DNA of 64,000 nucleotides from CANNBR01 sp964604015 (GCA_964604015.1 CAZRXF010000012.1:62001-126000), one strand, 5' to 3'. Counted from the first letter of the stretch, positions 25,992 to 34,996 are shown. Translations and numbers: made by a program. The notes: generated by a model not told the origin, from the sequence alone.

Positions 25992-26067
25992 GTCCCCATC
26001 GTCTAGAGGCCTAGGACATCGCCCTTTCACGGCGAAAACATGAGTTCGAATCTCATTGGGGACGCCA
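25992..26067 (+). tRNA. tRNA-Glu (UUC)
   Basis: Complete 76-base cloverleaf with encoded CCA. The acceptor stem is GTCCCCA/TGGGGAC, and the anticodon loop CTTTCAC has anticodon TTC. It lies three bases after tRNA-Lys, so both are probably cut from one precursor. Confidence 0.97.
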
Positions 26068-26084
26068 ACTTTCCAGGTTGGTCC

Positions 26085-26118
26085 AAAAAAAAGCCCGGCT
26101 TGTCCGGGGTTTTTTGTT
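26085..26118 (+). terminator. Intrinsic terminator after the tRNAs
   Basis: CCCGG and CCGGG stem, extended by A-run/T-run pairing (AAAAAAAAGCCCGG, CCGGGGTTTTTT). Confidence 0.88.
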
Positions 26119-26149
26119 TCTAACCCCTAATCTCTGTCTGTTCCCTCGT

Positions 26150-26516
26150 AGCGCTTTCTATTTGCCCATGATGTCGTTCGTATGATGGTCATCTGGTATT
26201 TCGCAAAGGGTGCGATAACGATCTGTAGATTCAGATTAGATGCGCAAACAGGGGAAGTAACTTGATATCAGTTGTCAGCTCTTTCTCTTGAATTACCGCG
26301 TATCAATTATGCCCATGGTGGAAATGACTATGCGCCGGTATGTATTTTTTTGGTAAAAAGAAGATGAGGGGGTGGTGCTAGCAGTTGTCTTGGATATTAC
26401 AAAGGTGGGCATTGTTCCTTTTCGTTCTTGATGCGCATACACTCACAGAGCGTGCTCGTGCCTATACGCCACAACATATTTCCTTCGGCCTTCGTGGGTT
26501 ATTTAGTAAAAGATAA
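26150..26516 (+). pseudogene. Decayed carotenoid oxygenase (RPE65/CCD family) fragment
   Basis: Three short stretches in different frames read in the order of a carotenoid oxygenase C-terminal half. Frame 1 (26227-26365): R-F-R-L-D-A-Q-T-G-E-V-T, a TGA at 26263, then L-E-L-P-R-I-N-Y-A-H-G-G. Frame 2 (from 26363): D-E-G-V-V-L-A-V-V-L-D. Frame 3 (26409-26516): F-V-L-D-A-H-T-L-T-E-R-A-R-A and S-F-G-L-R-G-L-F, then TAA. These match the family phrases ...LD..TG.V, ELPRIN, EDDG...LVYD and LDA..L...AR...P..IPFGFHG. The last iron-ligand His is Arg. The N-terminal half is missing. At least one stop and two frameshifts make it non-functional. Homology is by eye. Confidence 0.7.
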
Positions 26517-26634
26517 ACATCTATTTTCGAGAGTAGGAATAACTCAATATGCCGCATAGACTGACCTACACAGTAATGTGGTATGAGTTTATTGATGGTA
26601 GAGATAGAGAGAGAGGTAAAAGAAGGGAAATACT

Positions 26635-26808
26635 ATGATGATTAAGCAAATATATCTGGTCTGTGGTGTGGTGTTTGGTTTGAATTTTCTACTGCAGGCG
26701 CTCATCCATCACAATTTTTCCTTAAAAAACAAATATGCTCATTGCATCGCCTGCATAGTGGCGATGCGTGCGTACGAGACGGATGTTGAACCAATAATGA
26801 GCAGTTAA
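26635..26808 (+). CDS. Small exported or membrane protein (57 residues)
   Basis: Begins ATG-ATG after AGAAGGGA at seven bases. Hydrophobic residues 6-24 may be a signal or anchor; the rest is short and contains His and two closely spaced cysteines. The stop overlaps the stop of the convergent zinc-finger gene by four bases. No family recognised; the good ribosome site is the main support. Confidence 0.5.
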   Translation: MMIKQIYLVCGVVFGLNFLLQALIHHNFSLKNKYAHCIACIVAMRAYETDVEPIMSS

Positions 26809-27707
26809 TCAAATAAGAGGGTTTCTAGATCGTCAAAAGCAAGTGTTCCTTGACCAGGTACAGGACTGAGCGGGGATGAAAATTGAGTGGCAGCTTCAAC
26901 TAAGGCGATCGGTCCAGAAGGAACAGGCGGAAATATGTTCCCCCGAAATGGTCCAGATTCCCTACCAGAGTCACTAATAGTAGCATCGCTTCCATTTCCA
27001 TCATCGTCAGAATCAGGCTGCTCAACAAAAGAAACGACCCTGCCTGCGGCCCGTCTCATTGCAAGTCGTGCACTCACTCTTGTGGGTGCCGCAAGAGTTT
27101 CGCCACGATCATCGCTTTGTGCTTGATCAGGTGTGCCTGCCAATTGCTCTTCAATGCTGTCGTCGTCGCTGTCGTCATCAGATTCTTCTGGATCGCTTTC
27201 TACAGGGGCGGGGCGTTTTTTTGTGGGGGCTAAAGAAACTGTGGATTTTTGGGGGGGGGCAGATGAACCAGTTGCAGGGAGATGCCTTTGTGTTTTGCAG
27301 TGTGCCTGCAAGTGATCGGAACGTTTAAATGCGCGGCCACATTCACAGTAGTGAGGACGTAGCTCGAGGTGCTTATTGTTGTAATGCCGATCGCGGACAT
27401 CTGATCGACTAAAAACTTCATCACAAGCAGAACATGCGTGGGGGCCTGGATGTGTGAGAAGAGAGTGAATATATTGCCGTTTGGACGTTATGTGCTCACC
27501 ATCGAACGTTGCGTAAAATGTTTTTCCTGCATGGAGAAGCTCATAATAGCCTATATGCTGGCCTTTATTGCCTTTTTCATGCTTTACAATACCCCTGTTT
27601 TGAAAGTCTTTGAATGAGGGTTTTGTGGATGCTGCTTTAAGAATTGAGCTGCTACCTACACCAACAGAAATAACTAAAAAAAGAAGTTGTATCAAGATTT
27701 TCTCCAC
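26805..27707 (-). CDS. Signal-peptide C2H2 zinc-finger protein A
   Basis: 300 residues. A hydrophobic N-terminus (about 5-25) looks like a Sec signal. Two eukaryotic-style C2H2 fingers follow: Cys92/Cys95/His108/His113, and Cys121/Cys123/His136/His142 with the R-S-D-H-L helix start seen in yeast Msn2/Mig1-type fingers. The linker between them is short. Downstream lie a basic K-K-R-P patch, an acidic Asp/Ser tract, a basic R-L-A-M-R-R-A-A-G-R stretch and another acidic tract, an arrangement like a eukaryotic regulator. I infer a secreted DNA- or protein-binding effector. A shorter spacing in the second finger (C-x-C) is odd. Confidence 0.82.
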   Translation of the reverse strand: MEKILIQLLFLVISVGVGSSSILKAASTKPSFKDFQNRGIVKHEKGNKGQHIGYYELLHAGKTFYATFDGEHITSKRQYIHSLLTHPGPHACSACDEVFSRSDVRDRHYNNKHLELRPHYCECGRAFKRSDHLQAHCKTQRHLPATGSSAPPQKSTVSLAPTKKRPAPVESDPEESDDDSDDDSIEEQLAGTPDQAQSDDRGETLAAPTRVSARLAMRRAAGRVVSFVEQPDSDDDGNGSDATISDSGRESGPFRGNIFPPVPSGPIALVEAATQFSSPLSPVPGQGTLAFDDLETLLFD

Positions 27708-27785
27708 TATCTAATCTCCAAAAATAAACATGACCACTGTATCGTTTATAAGCTTATCATGCAAGTGTGTTACACGTTTGATGAA

Positions 27786-29225
27786 CTACTGGAAAGCGCC
27801 AAGTTGAGGGAAAAGAGCAAGCGTTGTTGGCGAAAGTTGTATCGGTGATGGAAGATCTCCTGTGGAAAGTTGGTGTGTAGCAGGGGGAGGAGTAGTTGGA
27901 ACAAGGGAGGTACCATTATACTCATCAGGAGCTGCTGTAAATAAGAAATCTTGTACGACTTCCTCGTTTCTATCCTCTTTAGCCTCGTCATTATCTTCCT
28001 CATAGGCTTGGCTGTGCCGGATGTGTTCTTCATTATTCTCCTCATATATCGATGGTTCTTCTTGCTCGGATACAGGAAGTTCTGGTTCGAGTAGAGGGCG
28101 GGCAGGAGCTATTTTTCTTTGCAGTTTCCTTTTGCGCGCACCTTCTTCTTCTTCCTCATCTGCATAGTCACTGGAGTTGGCCATGCGCAATTCTTCTAGG
28201 GTTTGAGTTTTCTCTGCCTTTCTTTTTGCTTGCGTTATCCGTTCGGTTTCTATGAGCAAACATTTTCCCTTGTAGATCTTGCGATGAGTTGTAAGGTGAT
28301 CTGAGCGACCGAAAGTTTTTGAACATGTAGCACAACTGTGGGGTTGCCGATGTTTATGTACAGTATCGAGATGCCGGGTGAGTTCGTCGTTTCTACAAAA
28401 TCCTTCGGTGTGCCATTCGCATGTTTCCTTAGGACAAAAGAAGCTGCGTACTTTCAAATGCCGTCCAATAAGATGGTCTTTCATGTGAGACGATTTGCTT
28501 GTGGCATAGTGTTGATCACACTCTGGACATGCAAAGTATGTTCCTCGTGAAGTAGAAAGTTTCATGCAGGTAAGAGTTATTGCTTCGTTGAGTGTATGCG
28601 GTAAGCGGTAGAGCTTACCTTGTTGCATGATCTGTTCGTAGGGGGGTAGTGGCCATCGTTTTGCAGGTTGCTCTTGCACAGTTTCTTGCTGCTCATAAGC
28701 ATGTCCGTATACAGGTTCTTGTGTTTCAACGTGCTCACCCTGTCCTGCTTCTGGAGAAAGGGGAATTAGTTCTTCTTGCTCGCTATCGTCTTCTTCGTAG
28801 GTGGGTGCGCAAGCAGGTTCTTGTGCTCCGGATGGCAAGTGAGAAGGCGCTGCTTGAAAAAATGATAAGTCGGGAGAAAAGAAGGGAGAACGTGGAAGCG
28901 CTTCGTTTACTTGAAGATGAAATGGAGGGAGAGCTGTTGGCGGTATCATGAATGCCGGTTCAGGAGGTGGAATGTGGTGAACACTTACTGCGTCTGAGGC
29001 TGTTTGTGTTCCTATCGAAGCTGTGGTGCGGGGATCTTTGTGTCTGGGATTGCGCATCGCAAGTTTAGTGAAATGTTTTCCCATAATGACAGGAAGTGGT
29101 GCGGGTGGTAGTACACGTCCATGCGCAACAACAGGGAGCCGCGTTGTCGACCCTTGTGTGCTTTGTGTGTGCACACCCAGACATAGTAGTATGAACCAGG
29201 TTGGTATGAAAAAACGTCTCATCAT
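27786..29225 (-). CDS. Signal-peptide C2H2 zinc-finger protein B
   Basis: 479 residues. Signal-like hydrophobic segment at about 5-20. A long Pro/Glu-rich region (30-200) carries repeated P-x-Y-x-x-x-Y-E-like acidic motifs. Three zinc fingers lie at about 230-325: Cys233/236 with His251/256; Cys264/269 with His285/290; and Cys298/301 with His314 and Cys322 (C2HC), the last with R-S-D-H-L as in protein A. Basic clusters (K-R-K-A-E-K and R-K-R-K-L-Q-R-K) follow, then an acidic tail. It is a likely paralogue of the adjacent gene, 78 bases away. No bacterial zinc-finger regulator (Ros/MucR) looks like this. Confidence 0.82.
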   Translation of the reverse strand: MMRRFFIPTWFILLCLGVHTQSTQGSTTRLPVVAHGRVLPPAPLPVIMGKHFTKLAMRNPRHKDPRTTASIGTQTASDAVSVHHIPPPEPAFMIPPTALPPFHLQVNEALPRSPFFSPDLSFFQAAPSHLPSGAQEPACAPTYEEDDSEQEELIPLSPEAGQGEHVETQEPVYGHAYEQQETVQEQPAKRWPLPPYEQIMQQGKLYRLPHTLNEAITLTCMKLSTSRGTYFACPECDQHYATSKSSHMKDHLIGRHLKVRSFFCPKETCEWHTEGFCRNDELTRHLDTVHKHRQPHSCATCSKTFGRSDHLTTHRKIYKGKCLLIETERITQAKRKAEKTQTLEELRMANSSDYADEEEEEGARKRKLQRKIAPARPLLEPELPVSEQEEPSIYEENNEEHIRHSQAYEEDNDEAKEDRNEEVVQDFLFTAAPDEYNGTSLVPTTPPPATHQLSTGDLPSPIQLSPTTLALFPQLGAFQ

Positions 29226-29341
29226 TCTCGTTCCCTCTGTAATACAATCCCTAAAACCCTAGTTTCTAATATAAAAATTTCTTTTGAATGCTCTCAAGAA
29301 GTAGGTGCCCCCCTTGGAACTCTACTTTTCTATTTTTTTAG

Positions 29342-29494
29342 TACAAGACGTAGGTATGCCCTTACGCAGGGCAGGCGCAAAAGGTGAGGACAAGCTCACC
29401 TTTTGAAACCAGACACCAGCCGTTCCTCTGGATCCCTTGTCGGCTTCAATCCTCGTTGCGCCCTATCGGTCGACAACACAGTTCCGCCTGATAG
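29342..29494. repeat. Dispersed hairpin-rich intergenic repeat, copy A
   Basis: About 150 bases nearly identical, in inverted orientation, to 53352-53502. It contains AAGGTGAG/CTCACCTT and GCCC/GGGC palindromes and the CCAGAGGAACGGCTGGTG segment on the minus strand. The whole 29226-29888 gap has no gene that I can support; it holds this copy, the inverted repeat that follows and the galE leader. Confidence 0.8.
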
Positions 29495-29557
29495 GGTACA
29501 TACATTTTATCATTCACTTTAGAAGTAGGTTTCTCTTGTCAGTAAACACATGCTCTC

Positions 29558-29764
29558 CATAACGTCATCACCAGCGAAGCGTCGGTGATCCAGTAAAATT
29601 GAAAAAAATTCCCGTTATGTCACCCCCAGATAACAGAGTTATCGGTACGGGGGGCTTTAAGATAAATGAACGCAATTATTTCTCTTGAATAACATAACTA
29701 GGATTCTTACAAGTCGACTGGATCACCGACACTCACTCCGTATCGCTGGTGATGACGTATGTAT
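29558..29764. repeat. Long inverted repeat upstream of galE
   Basis: ACGTCATCACCAGCGA...GTCGGTGATCCAGT (29562-29594) recurs as an imperfect reverse complement at 29713-29757 (ACTGGATCACCGAC...TCGCTGGTGATGACGT). The 120 bases between carry GGGGGC-rich and AT-rich sequence without a gene. A diverged copy of the same motif lies at 53263-53335. Confidence 0.75.
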
Positions 29765-29888
29765 CGGTTTGCTTACTCTCAGTACAATCACATGGCAAAC
29801 ATCCCCCCGACATGGGAGAGGGAGAGGATGGCCACTTTTCGTTTATATCCGTAAGATTTAAAGAGATAGTTAAAAAGAGGAAATGAGC

Positions 29889-30917
29889 ATGGAACATAAC
29901 AAAAGAACAATATTAGTAACGGGTGGTGCTGGGTACATCGGCTCCCATGTCGCGTGGCTTTTGGCAAAACACGGATTACAAGTCATCGTGCTCGATGACC
30001 TTTCACAAGCGTCTTTTTTCCCACACCGGTGGGCAGAATTTGTGCATGGGGATTATGGGGACAGGACCGTTCTTGAACGGATTTTTTCAAGTTACCGTAT
30101 CAGTGCGGTCATGCACTTTGCAGCGTTTACCGTTGTCAGTGAGTCGGTACAACATCCTTTAAGTTACTACCAGAACAATGTGACAAAGACAGTGACCCTT
30201 CTTGATACGATGGTCAAACATAACGTCCTTTCCTTTGTCTTTTCTTCAAGTTGCGCGGTCTATGGTAGTCCGCTCTTTATTCCGTTAACTGAGGACCATC
30301 CTTGTTCGCCTATCAGCCCCTACGGAACTACGAAGCACATGGTTGAACTGATGCTCAAAGAATGTGAAGCGGCTTATGGGTTGCGGTACGTGGCGCTCCG
30401 GTATTTTAACGCTGCAGGAGCACAACCGTATGAAGGCTTAGGTGAGCGCCATACCCCAGAAACGCATGGCATTCCTCTTTTGCTGCGTGCCGCTGCTACG
30501 GGAAAACCGTTTTATCTGTTTGGTACTGACTATGATACTAAAGATGGTACGTGCATTCGTGATTATGTCCACGTCCGTGACATTGCTGATGCGCATTACA
30601 AGGCACTCTTGCATCTGGTCGTGTATCATAACCCTTCCGATGTTTTTAATTTAGGAACGGGCGTGGGGTATTCGGTTAAAGAGTTGGTGGCAACAGCAGA
30701 ACAGGTAACCAAAAAAGAAGTGCTGGCCATTGCAACGGCACGGCGCAAGGGTGATCCGGCGGTGTTAGTTGCCGATCCAGCTAAAGCGATGGCGATTTTA
30801 CAATGGCGTCCTGTGCATTCTGATCTGGGATTAATGATTCAAAGTGCCTGGCTTTTTGAACAGGCGCGGCATGAACTTGATACGGTACGTACCAAAGAAA
30901 AGTCCCCGCTTTTTTAA
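29889..30917 (+). CDS. galE: UDP-glucose 4-epimerase
   Basis: 342 residues from ATG 29889, eight bases after AAGAGG; ATG 29883 is too close to that site. NAD-binding T-G-G-A-G-Y-I-G-S-H at the N-terminus, the S-S-C-A-V-Y-G strand and the catalytic Y-G-T-T-K (YxxxK) are all present. It interconverts UDP-glucose and UDP-galactose for surface polysaccharide. It stands alone among secreted-protein genes, with the long inverted repeat just upstream. Confidence 0.93.
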   Translation: MEHNKRTILVTGGAGYIGSHVAWLLAKHGLQVIVLDDLSQASFFPHRWAEFVHGDYGDRTVLERIFSSYRISAVMHFAAFTVVSESVQHPLSYYQNNVTKTVTLLDTMVKHNVLSFVFSSSCAVYGSPLFIPLTEDHPCSPISPYGTTKHMVELMLKECEAAYGLRYVALRYFNAAGAQPYEGLGERHTPETHGIPLLLRAAATGKPFYLFGTDYDTKDGTCIRDYVHVRDIADAHYKALLHLVVYHNPSDVFNLGTGVGYSVKELVATAEQVTKKEVLAIATARRKGDPAVLVADPAKAMAILQWRPVHSDLGLMIQSAWLFEQARHELDTVRTKEKSPLF

Positions 30918-30933
30918 GAGCGAGGACTTTGTG
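30898..30933. terminator. Terminator overlapping the galE 3' end
   Basis: AAAGTCC-CGCT and AGCG-GGACTTT form a stem whose loop contains the galE stop codon. On the minus strand it ends in TTTTC, so it probably serves the convergent 30950-34996 gene best. Confidence 0.65.
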
Positions 30934-30949
30934 TTACTTAGGTATGTGG

Positions 30950-33900
30950 TTATTTAGCGTTTGAAAGAGCCACTTGTCTGCCTTCTGTTGTCATAGCTGT
31001 TTGTAAGTCACCAAGGGTAGCCGAGAATGCTTTTGCCTTGGCACCTGCAACAGTACCTGCGTTTAACACAAATTTGCGAACATCAGTTTTAGGCAGTGGC
31101 TGGTTGTTGAAGAGTGTTTGCGCTTCTGTGTTGAAAGCAACTGCAGCGTCAAACCATGCTTGTGTTGCTCCAGCGTTTAAAGCATCTTTTATAACGGCGG
31201 CTGTGGCATTATGAATAGCAATTGCGACTGGATAGTTCGCAGGTGCTGCCGCGGCGGCTGGAGCCGCTGCTTGGCCTCGTGCAAATCCAGCTGCGTCAGC
31301 CGCGGTGATTTTTTGTCTGATACCGGCGACGGACTTGGTCATGAGGTCTTGCATGTCGGTGAACGGTCCTGCAACTCCACCTTCAACTTTAAGAAGATCA
31401 GCAGCCAAGGCGCACTGTCTGTAGAAGTCTGCAGTCACTACCAGGTTTGTGCCATCTGGTAGAGCAGCGCCGAGATTGAGGCTTGCCAAGGTGAATGTGG
31501 CTGGGAATGCTGTAAAGCCAAGTGTTCCTGAAGCTGCGTCCATCAACTGTCCTGCTACTTCTGTTCTTTCGGCCTTGATAGCAGCCTCCAGATCAGCATC
31601 GGTATACTTCGCTCCTGGAACTGCTCCTGCTGCACCACCAGCCGCCGTCATTTTCGCCGTGATAGCCGCTGCTGATTGGTTCATCAACTCAGTAACATTA
31701 TTGAATGGTGTTTTGACGTCACCAAGTTCTCTGAGTTTGGCAACGGCAAGGACGCATTGATTGTAGAATTCAAGGACTTTTGCTTGGTCGTATTTCAGTC
31801 CAACAGGTTGGAAGTACGTGCCTATATCACCGCCTGTCGCGAAGCTTAACCCCGTTATGTTCAGACCGTCATAGCCTGCTTGTTTTGGTTTATCTAAAAG
31901 TTCTTGCAAGAGATCCTGTTTTGCATCGTGAGCGATTTGATCAATAGCAGATAACATTTCAGTTTGAAGTGCAGCAAAGTCAGCAAAGCCACGACCCGGA
32001 GCCACGATGCCAAGTTTATCGTACAGAGCGATAGAAAGGGCAAGTGAGCCTCTGAGAATTGTGGTTTTCCCTTTTAGTCTGTCCAAACTATTAGGAAGTG
32101 CCGTTAATTCTGCGTCTGTCATGCCTTGTACATGAAATTTATCGTAGTCAAGGCTTCCCGCAGGCATTGCAGTGATAACGGTGGTCGAAGTGGATGCAGG
32201 AGTAAGCAACTGTGTAAGGTAACTACTAAAAGTCCCCAATCTAAGAAGAGTTGCTAATCTTGCAGGAGCCAATTTGTCCGGTTGTGTAAGTGGTGTGCCA
32301 GCAACGATATCTGGAATTACAACAGCTGCTCCAGCCGCTCCTGTTTTAATGCCTGCATCGTGAGCCAACTTTTGGATGATTTGCACGATAGTTGTTGCGT
32401 TGGCTAGAACGGCTGCTTGTGTAGCTGTTAGATCTGCTCCGGCTGCAATTGTCGGAACGTTGATAAAGCCACCGAGTACATCATTGTTAAGGTTTGTTAA
32501 AGCGGTGATGAGTGGTCCGGTTGCTGCGGTTGTCGCTGCACCTGTGGCGGCAGCTTTTGCATTGTCTTCCAGAGCCTTCTTGATTGCGGCTGCCAAGTCG
32601 GCACCATTTGCTGCTGGTATCACTGCTGGGTGTATTGCAGCAAGACCTGCATCAGTTGCCAGGGTATCAAGCGCAGTTGCCACATCTTGAGCACCACGTT
32701 CAAACTGGACAGTATTTGTAAGGGCTCTACCGGTGAACAATCCATCGCATGATGTTAAGAGAGTTTTGAGGTTAGAAATTGAAGTTGCTGCTCCTGTGAT
32801 TTCTCCATCGTTTTGGATGATAGCGGTTCTCACTTTGTCGAATAACTCATTGCCATTTGTTGCAGGTAAGCCTGTATGAACAAGTGCGCCAAGACGAGAA
32901 AGAGTCTGTGTCATTTGAGTAACAGCGGCAGGAACAAGAGCGAGCTGAGCAGGTGAACCGGCTGCTGATCCATGAACTGCACCGCACTGATCCAGGATTC
33001 CATCGAGGCTATTGATTTGTGCCACAATGCTTATGACGTCAGGGTTTGATTCGGCGCCTGCGCCACCACCGGCAGCTCTGAATGCGGCATTTTCTGTGCT
33101 CAATGTTCCGATTTCTGAGTTAAGTTGTCTGATGCGTGCTTCGGTAGCTTTGCCAATATTTGTTGCACTTCCAGCAAAAGCAGGGACTGCGGCTATCTTG
33201 GCTCCTGCGGTATCCTTATCGCTCGTGAGCCACATGTAGGAGGTGTAGAGTTGGTCCATGAGATAGTTGACTGCTGCTTTAACCTTGGCGTCTGTTGTTG
33301 AGACATGATCGACATTTGGTTTCATGCCTGCACACTGATCAGCAAACACTTCATATTCATCTTTTATGCCAGCTGCGCCATAGCCAAGGTCTGCTCGTAC
33401 TTGACCTACAACAGGAACAAACGCGGCGAATTCAGAAGGAACGGCAGTTGCAGTTGCGAGTCCAGCTTTTGTTTGGGCAACTAAGTTTGCGATGTACGTT
33501 TGGATGCCAGTGCTGCCGCTGCCCTTAAGAAGTGGTACTAAAGCATTGATGCGACCAACTAAGGTTGTTTCTACAAAGGCATGAGGGGCACCTGTTGCAG
33601 CTGAAGCTGCCGTGTTTACTGCACCATCTGCATCGCGTATAGCAGTCGCTGCCGCTTGTGCCAGTTGTGTAAGCGTTAATTTATCAGCATGGTTTGCGGT
33701 AATATCAGCTGCCGATCTCATCAAAGTATCAACGGCCATAAGAGCTGCTGCCGATTGGTCAATCTGAGTTCCAGCATTGGTGATGGCAGTTGCTGCAACA
33801 ACGTGAGCCGGTGCTACGGGAGCTGCTAGTCCCAAACGAACTGCTAATGAATCGAACGCGCCTTCAACTGCCGTTTTTAATCCACCACCTGTTGCAGCGT

Positions 33901-34996
33901 GTCCTTGCAAGTAGGTGATCAAGGCACCAGTTTTTGTTGCAAGGCGACCATCGGCAGGGGCTGCCATACCGGTAGTAGTTGCTGTGGCAATGGCCGGAGA
34001 AACTACTGCATCGGTGTCGGTAATTTGTTGAGCCATGGCAGTAACAATGCCCTGTACTTGTTTTTCAACTCGTGCATAAGCATTCGAAAACTTACCGCCC
34101 TTGAGCATTCCAGTGATTTTCGTTGCAAATTGATCTCTAGCTGCTACCGCTGGATCTTGAATGAGGGGGAAAAGTGTAGCATTTGGAAGCAGTGCTAACA
34201 TGCGACGTGCAAAGGTAGCTTGAATAACTCCGGAAAGAGGACCAGGTTGGTAAACGGCCGGGTTAGGATCTCCAGCGCCAACTGTGAGTGGAAGCGCGTT
34301 TGGAGCAAAGGCAGGAGGTACTACTGTGGCATCATACTGAAGTCCAAGAGTATTCAGAAGTTCTTTTGCAGATTTTTCGTCATCAGACATGGTTGTTGCG
34401 AGTGTTCCAATGCGAGCGAGCACGTCAGCTTCCGGTTCAGTCATATAATTAAAGGCAGCAGCTCGTGTTGGTTCTTGTTGTTGGAGGGTTTCACCAATGG
34501 TTCTTAGTGCAGTTGCGTGAGTATCCCCGCGTCCTGTTTGAACATTGATTGCGGTTTCCATCTGCTTAGTTGCAATTCCAAGATAATTGGTCGAGAAAAT
34601 ATTGTTTCCAAAAAGGAAGCTGTAGTCAGCGAAATTCTGGGCAAACTGGCCAGCAAAATCGCTATCGACATCACCAGCATCGTCGACAAAACTCACACCG
34701 TTAAAATGACGAGGAATTGCCGGTGTTGTAAGTGAATTACCATTTATAAAAAGCAGAATGTCGGAAACAGCATCGTAGTTTTTCTGCGTACAAACTTGGT
34801 CAGGAAGAAGCCCGCCATAAGCTTCCTGGAATCTTGCTCTTGCGGCTCCGCTTACACGTGCTTGTTGATTTGGTCTAATTACTTGACAGGTGGTCACAAA
34901 GTTCCTGGGTCCTGGTGCGTATTGGCCTGCGGCAAGTTCTGTCTGGGAGGTGAGCCCTACCAGAAGAAGCGCCGTTATCTTACTAAGATTTTTCAT
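30950..34996 (-). CDS. Very large exported Ala/Thr-rich repeat protein
   Basis: 1348 residues; AAGGAAAG before the ATG. Signal peptide M-K-N-L-S-K-I-T-A-L-L-L-V-G-L-T, cleaved near L-A-A-G. The rest is mostly helical, poor in Cys and aromatics and rich in Ala, Thr, Gly and Asp. Degenerate internal repeats are visible: F-Y-N-Q-C-V-L-A-V-A-K-L recurs as F-Y-R-Q-C-A-L-A-A-D-L-L about 110 residues later, each followed by an L-M-N-Q-S or L-M-T-K-S segment; and L-A-x-x-A-G-L/I with P-A-x-x-G-x-x-L units recur in the middle. It lies 13 bases downstream of a barrel-like gene in the same operon, so a surface or secreted structural role is likely. No known family. Confidence 0.8.
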   Translation of the reverse strand: MKNLSKITALLLVGLTSQTELAAGQYAPGPRNFVTTCQVIRPNQQARVSGAARARFQEAYGGLLPDQVCTQKNYDAVSDILLFINGNSLTTPAIPRHFNGVSFVDDAGDVDSDFAGQFAQNFADYSFLFGNNIFSTNYLGIATKQMETAINVQTGRGDTHATALRTIGETLQQQEPTRAAAFNYMTEPEADVLARIGTLATTMSDDEKSAKELLNTLGLQYDATVVPPAFAPNALPLTVGAGDPNPAVYQPGPLSGVIQATFARRMLALLPNATLFPLIQDPAVAARDQFATKITGMLKGGKFSNAYARVEKQVQGIVTAMAQQITDTDAVVSPAIATATTTGMAAPADGRLATKTGALITYLQGHAATGGGLKTAVEGAFDSLAVRLGLAAPVAPAHVVAATAITNAGTQIDQSAAALMAVDTLMRSAADITANHADKLTLTQLAQAAATAIRDADGAVNTAASAATGAPHAFVETTLVGRINALVPLLKGSGSTGIQTYIANLVAQTKAGLATATAVPSEFAAFVPVVGQVRADLGYGAAGIKDEYEVFADQCAGMKPNVDHVSTTDAKVKAAVNYLMDQLYTSYMWLTSDKDTAGAKIAAVPAFAGSATNIGKATEARIRQLNSEIGTLSTENAAFRAAGGGAGAESNPDVISIVAQINSLDGILDQCGAVHGSAAGSPAQLALVPAAVTQMTQTLSRLGALVHTGLPATNGNELFDKVRTAIIQNDGEITGAATSISNLKTLLTSCDGLFTGRALTNTVQFERGAQDVATALDTLATDAGLAAIHPAVIPAANGADLAAAIKKALEDNAKAAATGAATTAATGPLITALTNLNNDVLGGFINVPTIAAGADLTATQAAVLANATTIVQIIQKLAHDAGIKTGAAGAAVVIPDIVAGTPLTQPDKLAPARLATLLRLGTFSSYLTQLLTPASTSTTVITAMPAGSLDYDKFHVQGMTDAELTALPNSLDRLKGKTTILRGSLALSIALYDKLGIVAPGRGFADFAALQTEMLSAIDQIAHDAKQDLLQELLDKPKQAGYDGLNITGLSFATGGDIGTYFQPVGLKYDQAKVLEFYNQCVLAVAKLRELGDVKTPFNNVTELMNQSAAAITAKMTAAGGAAGAVPGAKYTDADLEAAIKAERTEVAGQLMDAASGTLGFTAFPATFTLASLNLGAALPDGTNLVVTADFYRQCALAADLLKVEGGVAGPFTDMQDLMTKSVAGIRQKITAADAAGFARGQAAAPAAAAAPANYPVAIAIHNATAAVIKDALNAGATQAWFDAAVAFNTEAQTLFNNQPLPKTDVRKFVLNAGTVAGAKAKAFSATLGDLQTAMTTEGRQVALSNAK

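Noticed and set aside
25913..26516. Integrated mobile element at the tRNA genes
   Set aside because: A decayed foreign-looking gene follows the tRNAs, but no integrase and no repeat of a tRNA 3' end was found as an attachment site.
31449..34735. Several plus-strand frames of 70-104 codons opposite the 1348-residue protein
   Set aside because: They follow from the Ala/Gly-rich codon pattern of the real minus-strand gene; none has a ribosome site.
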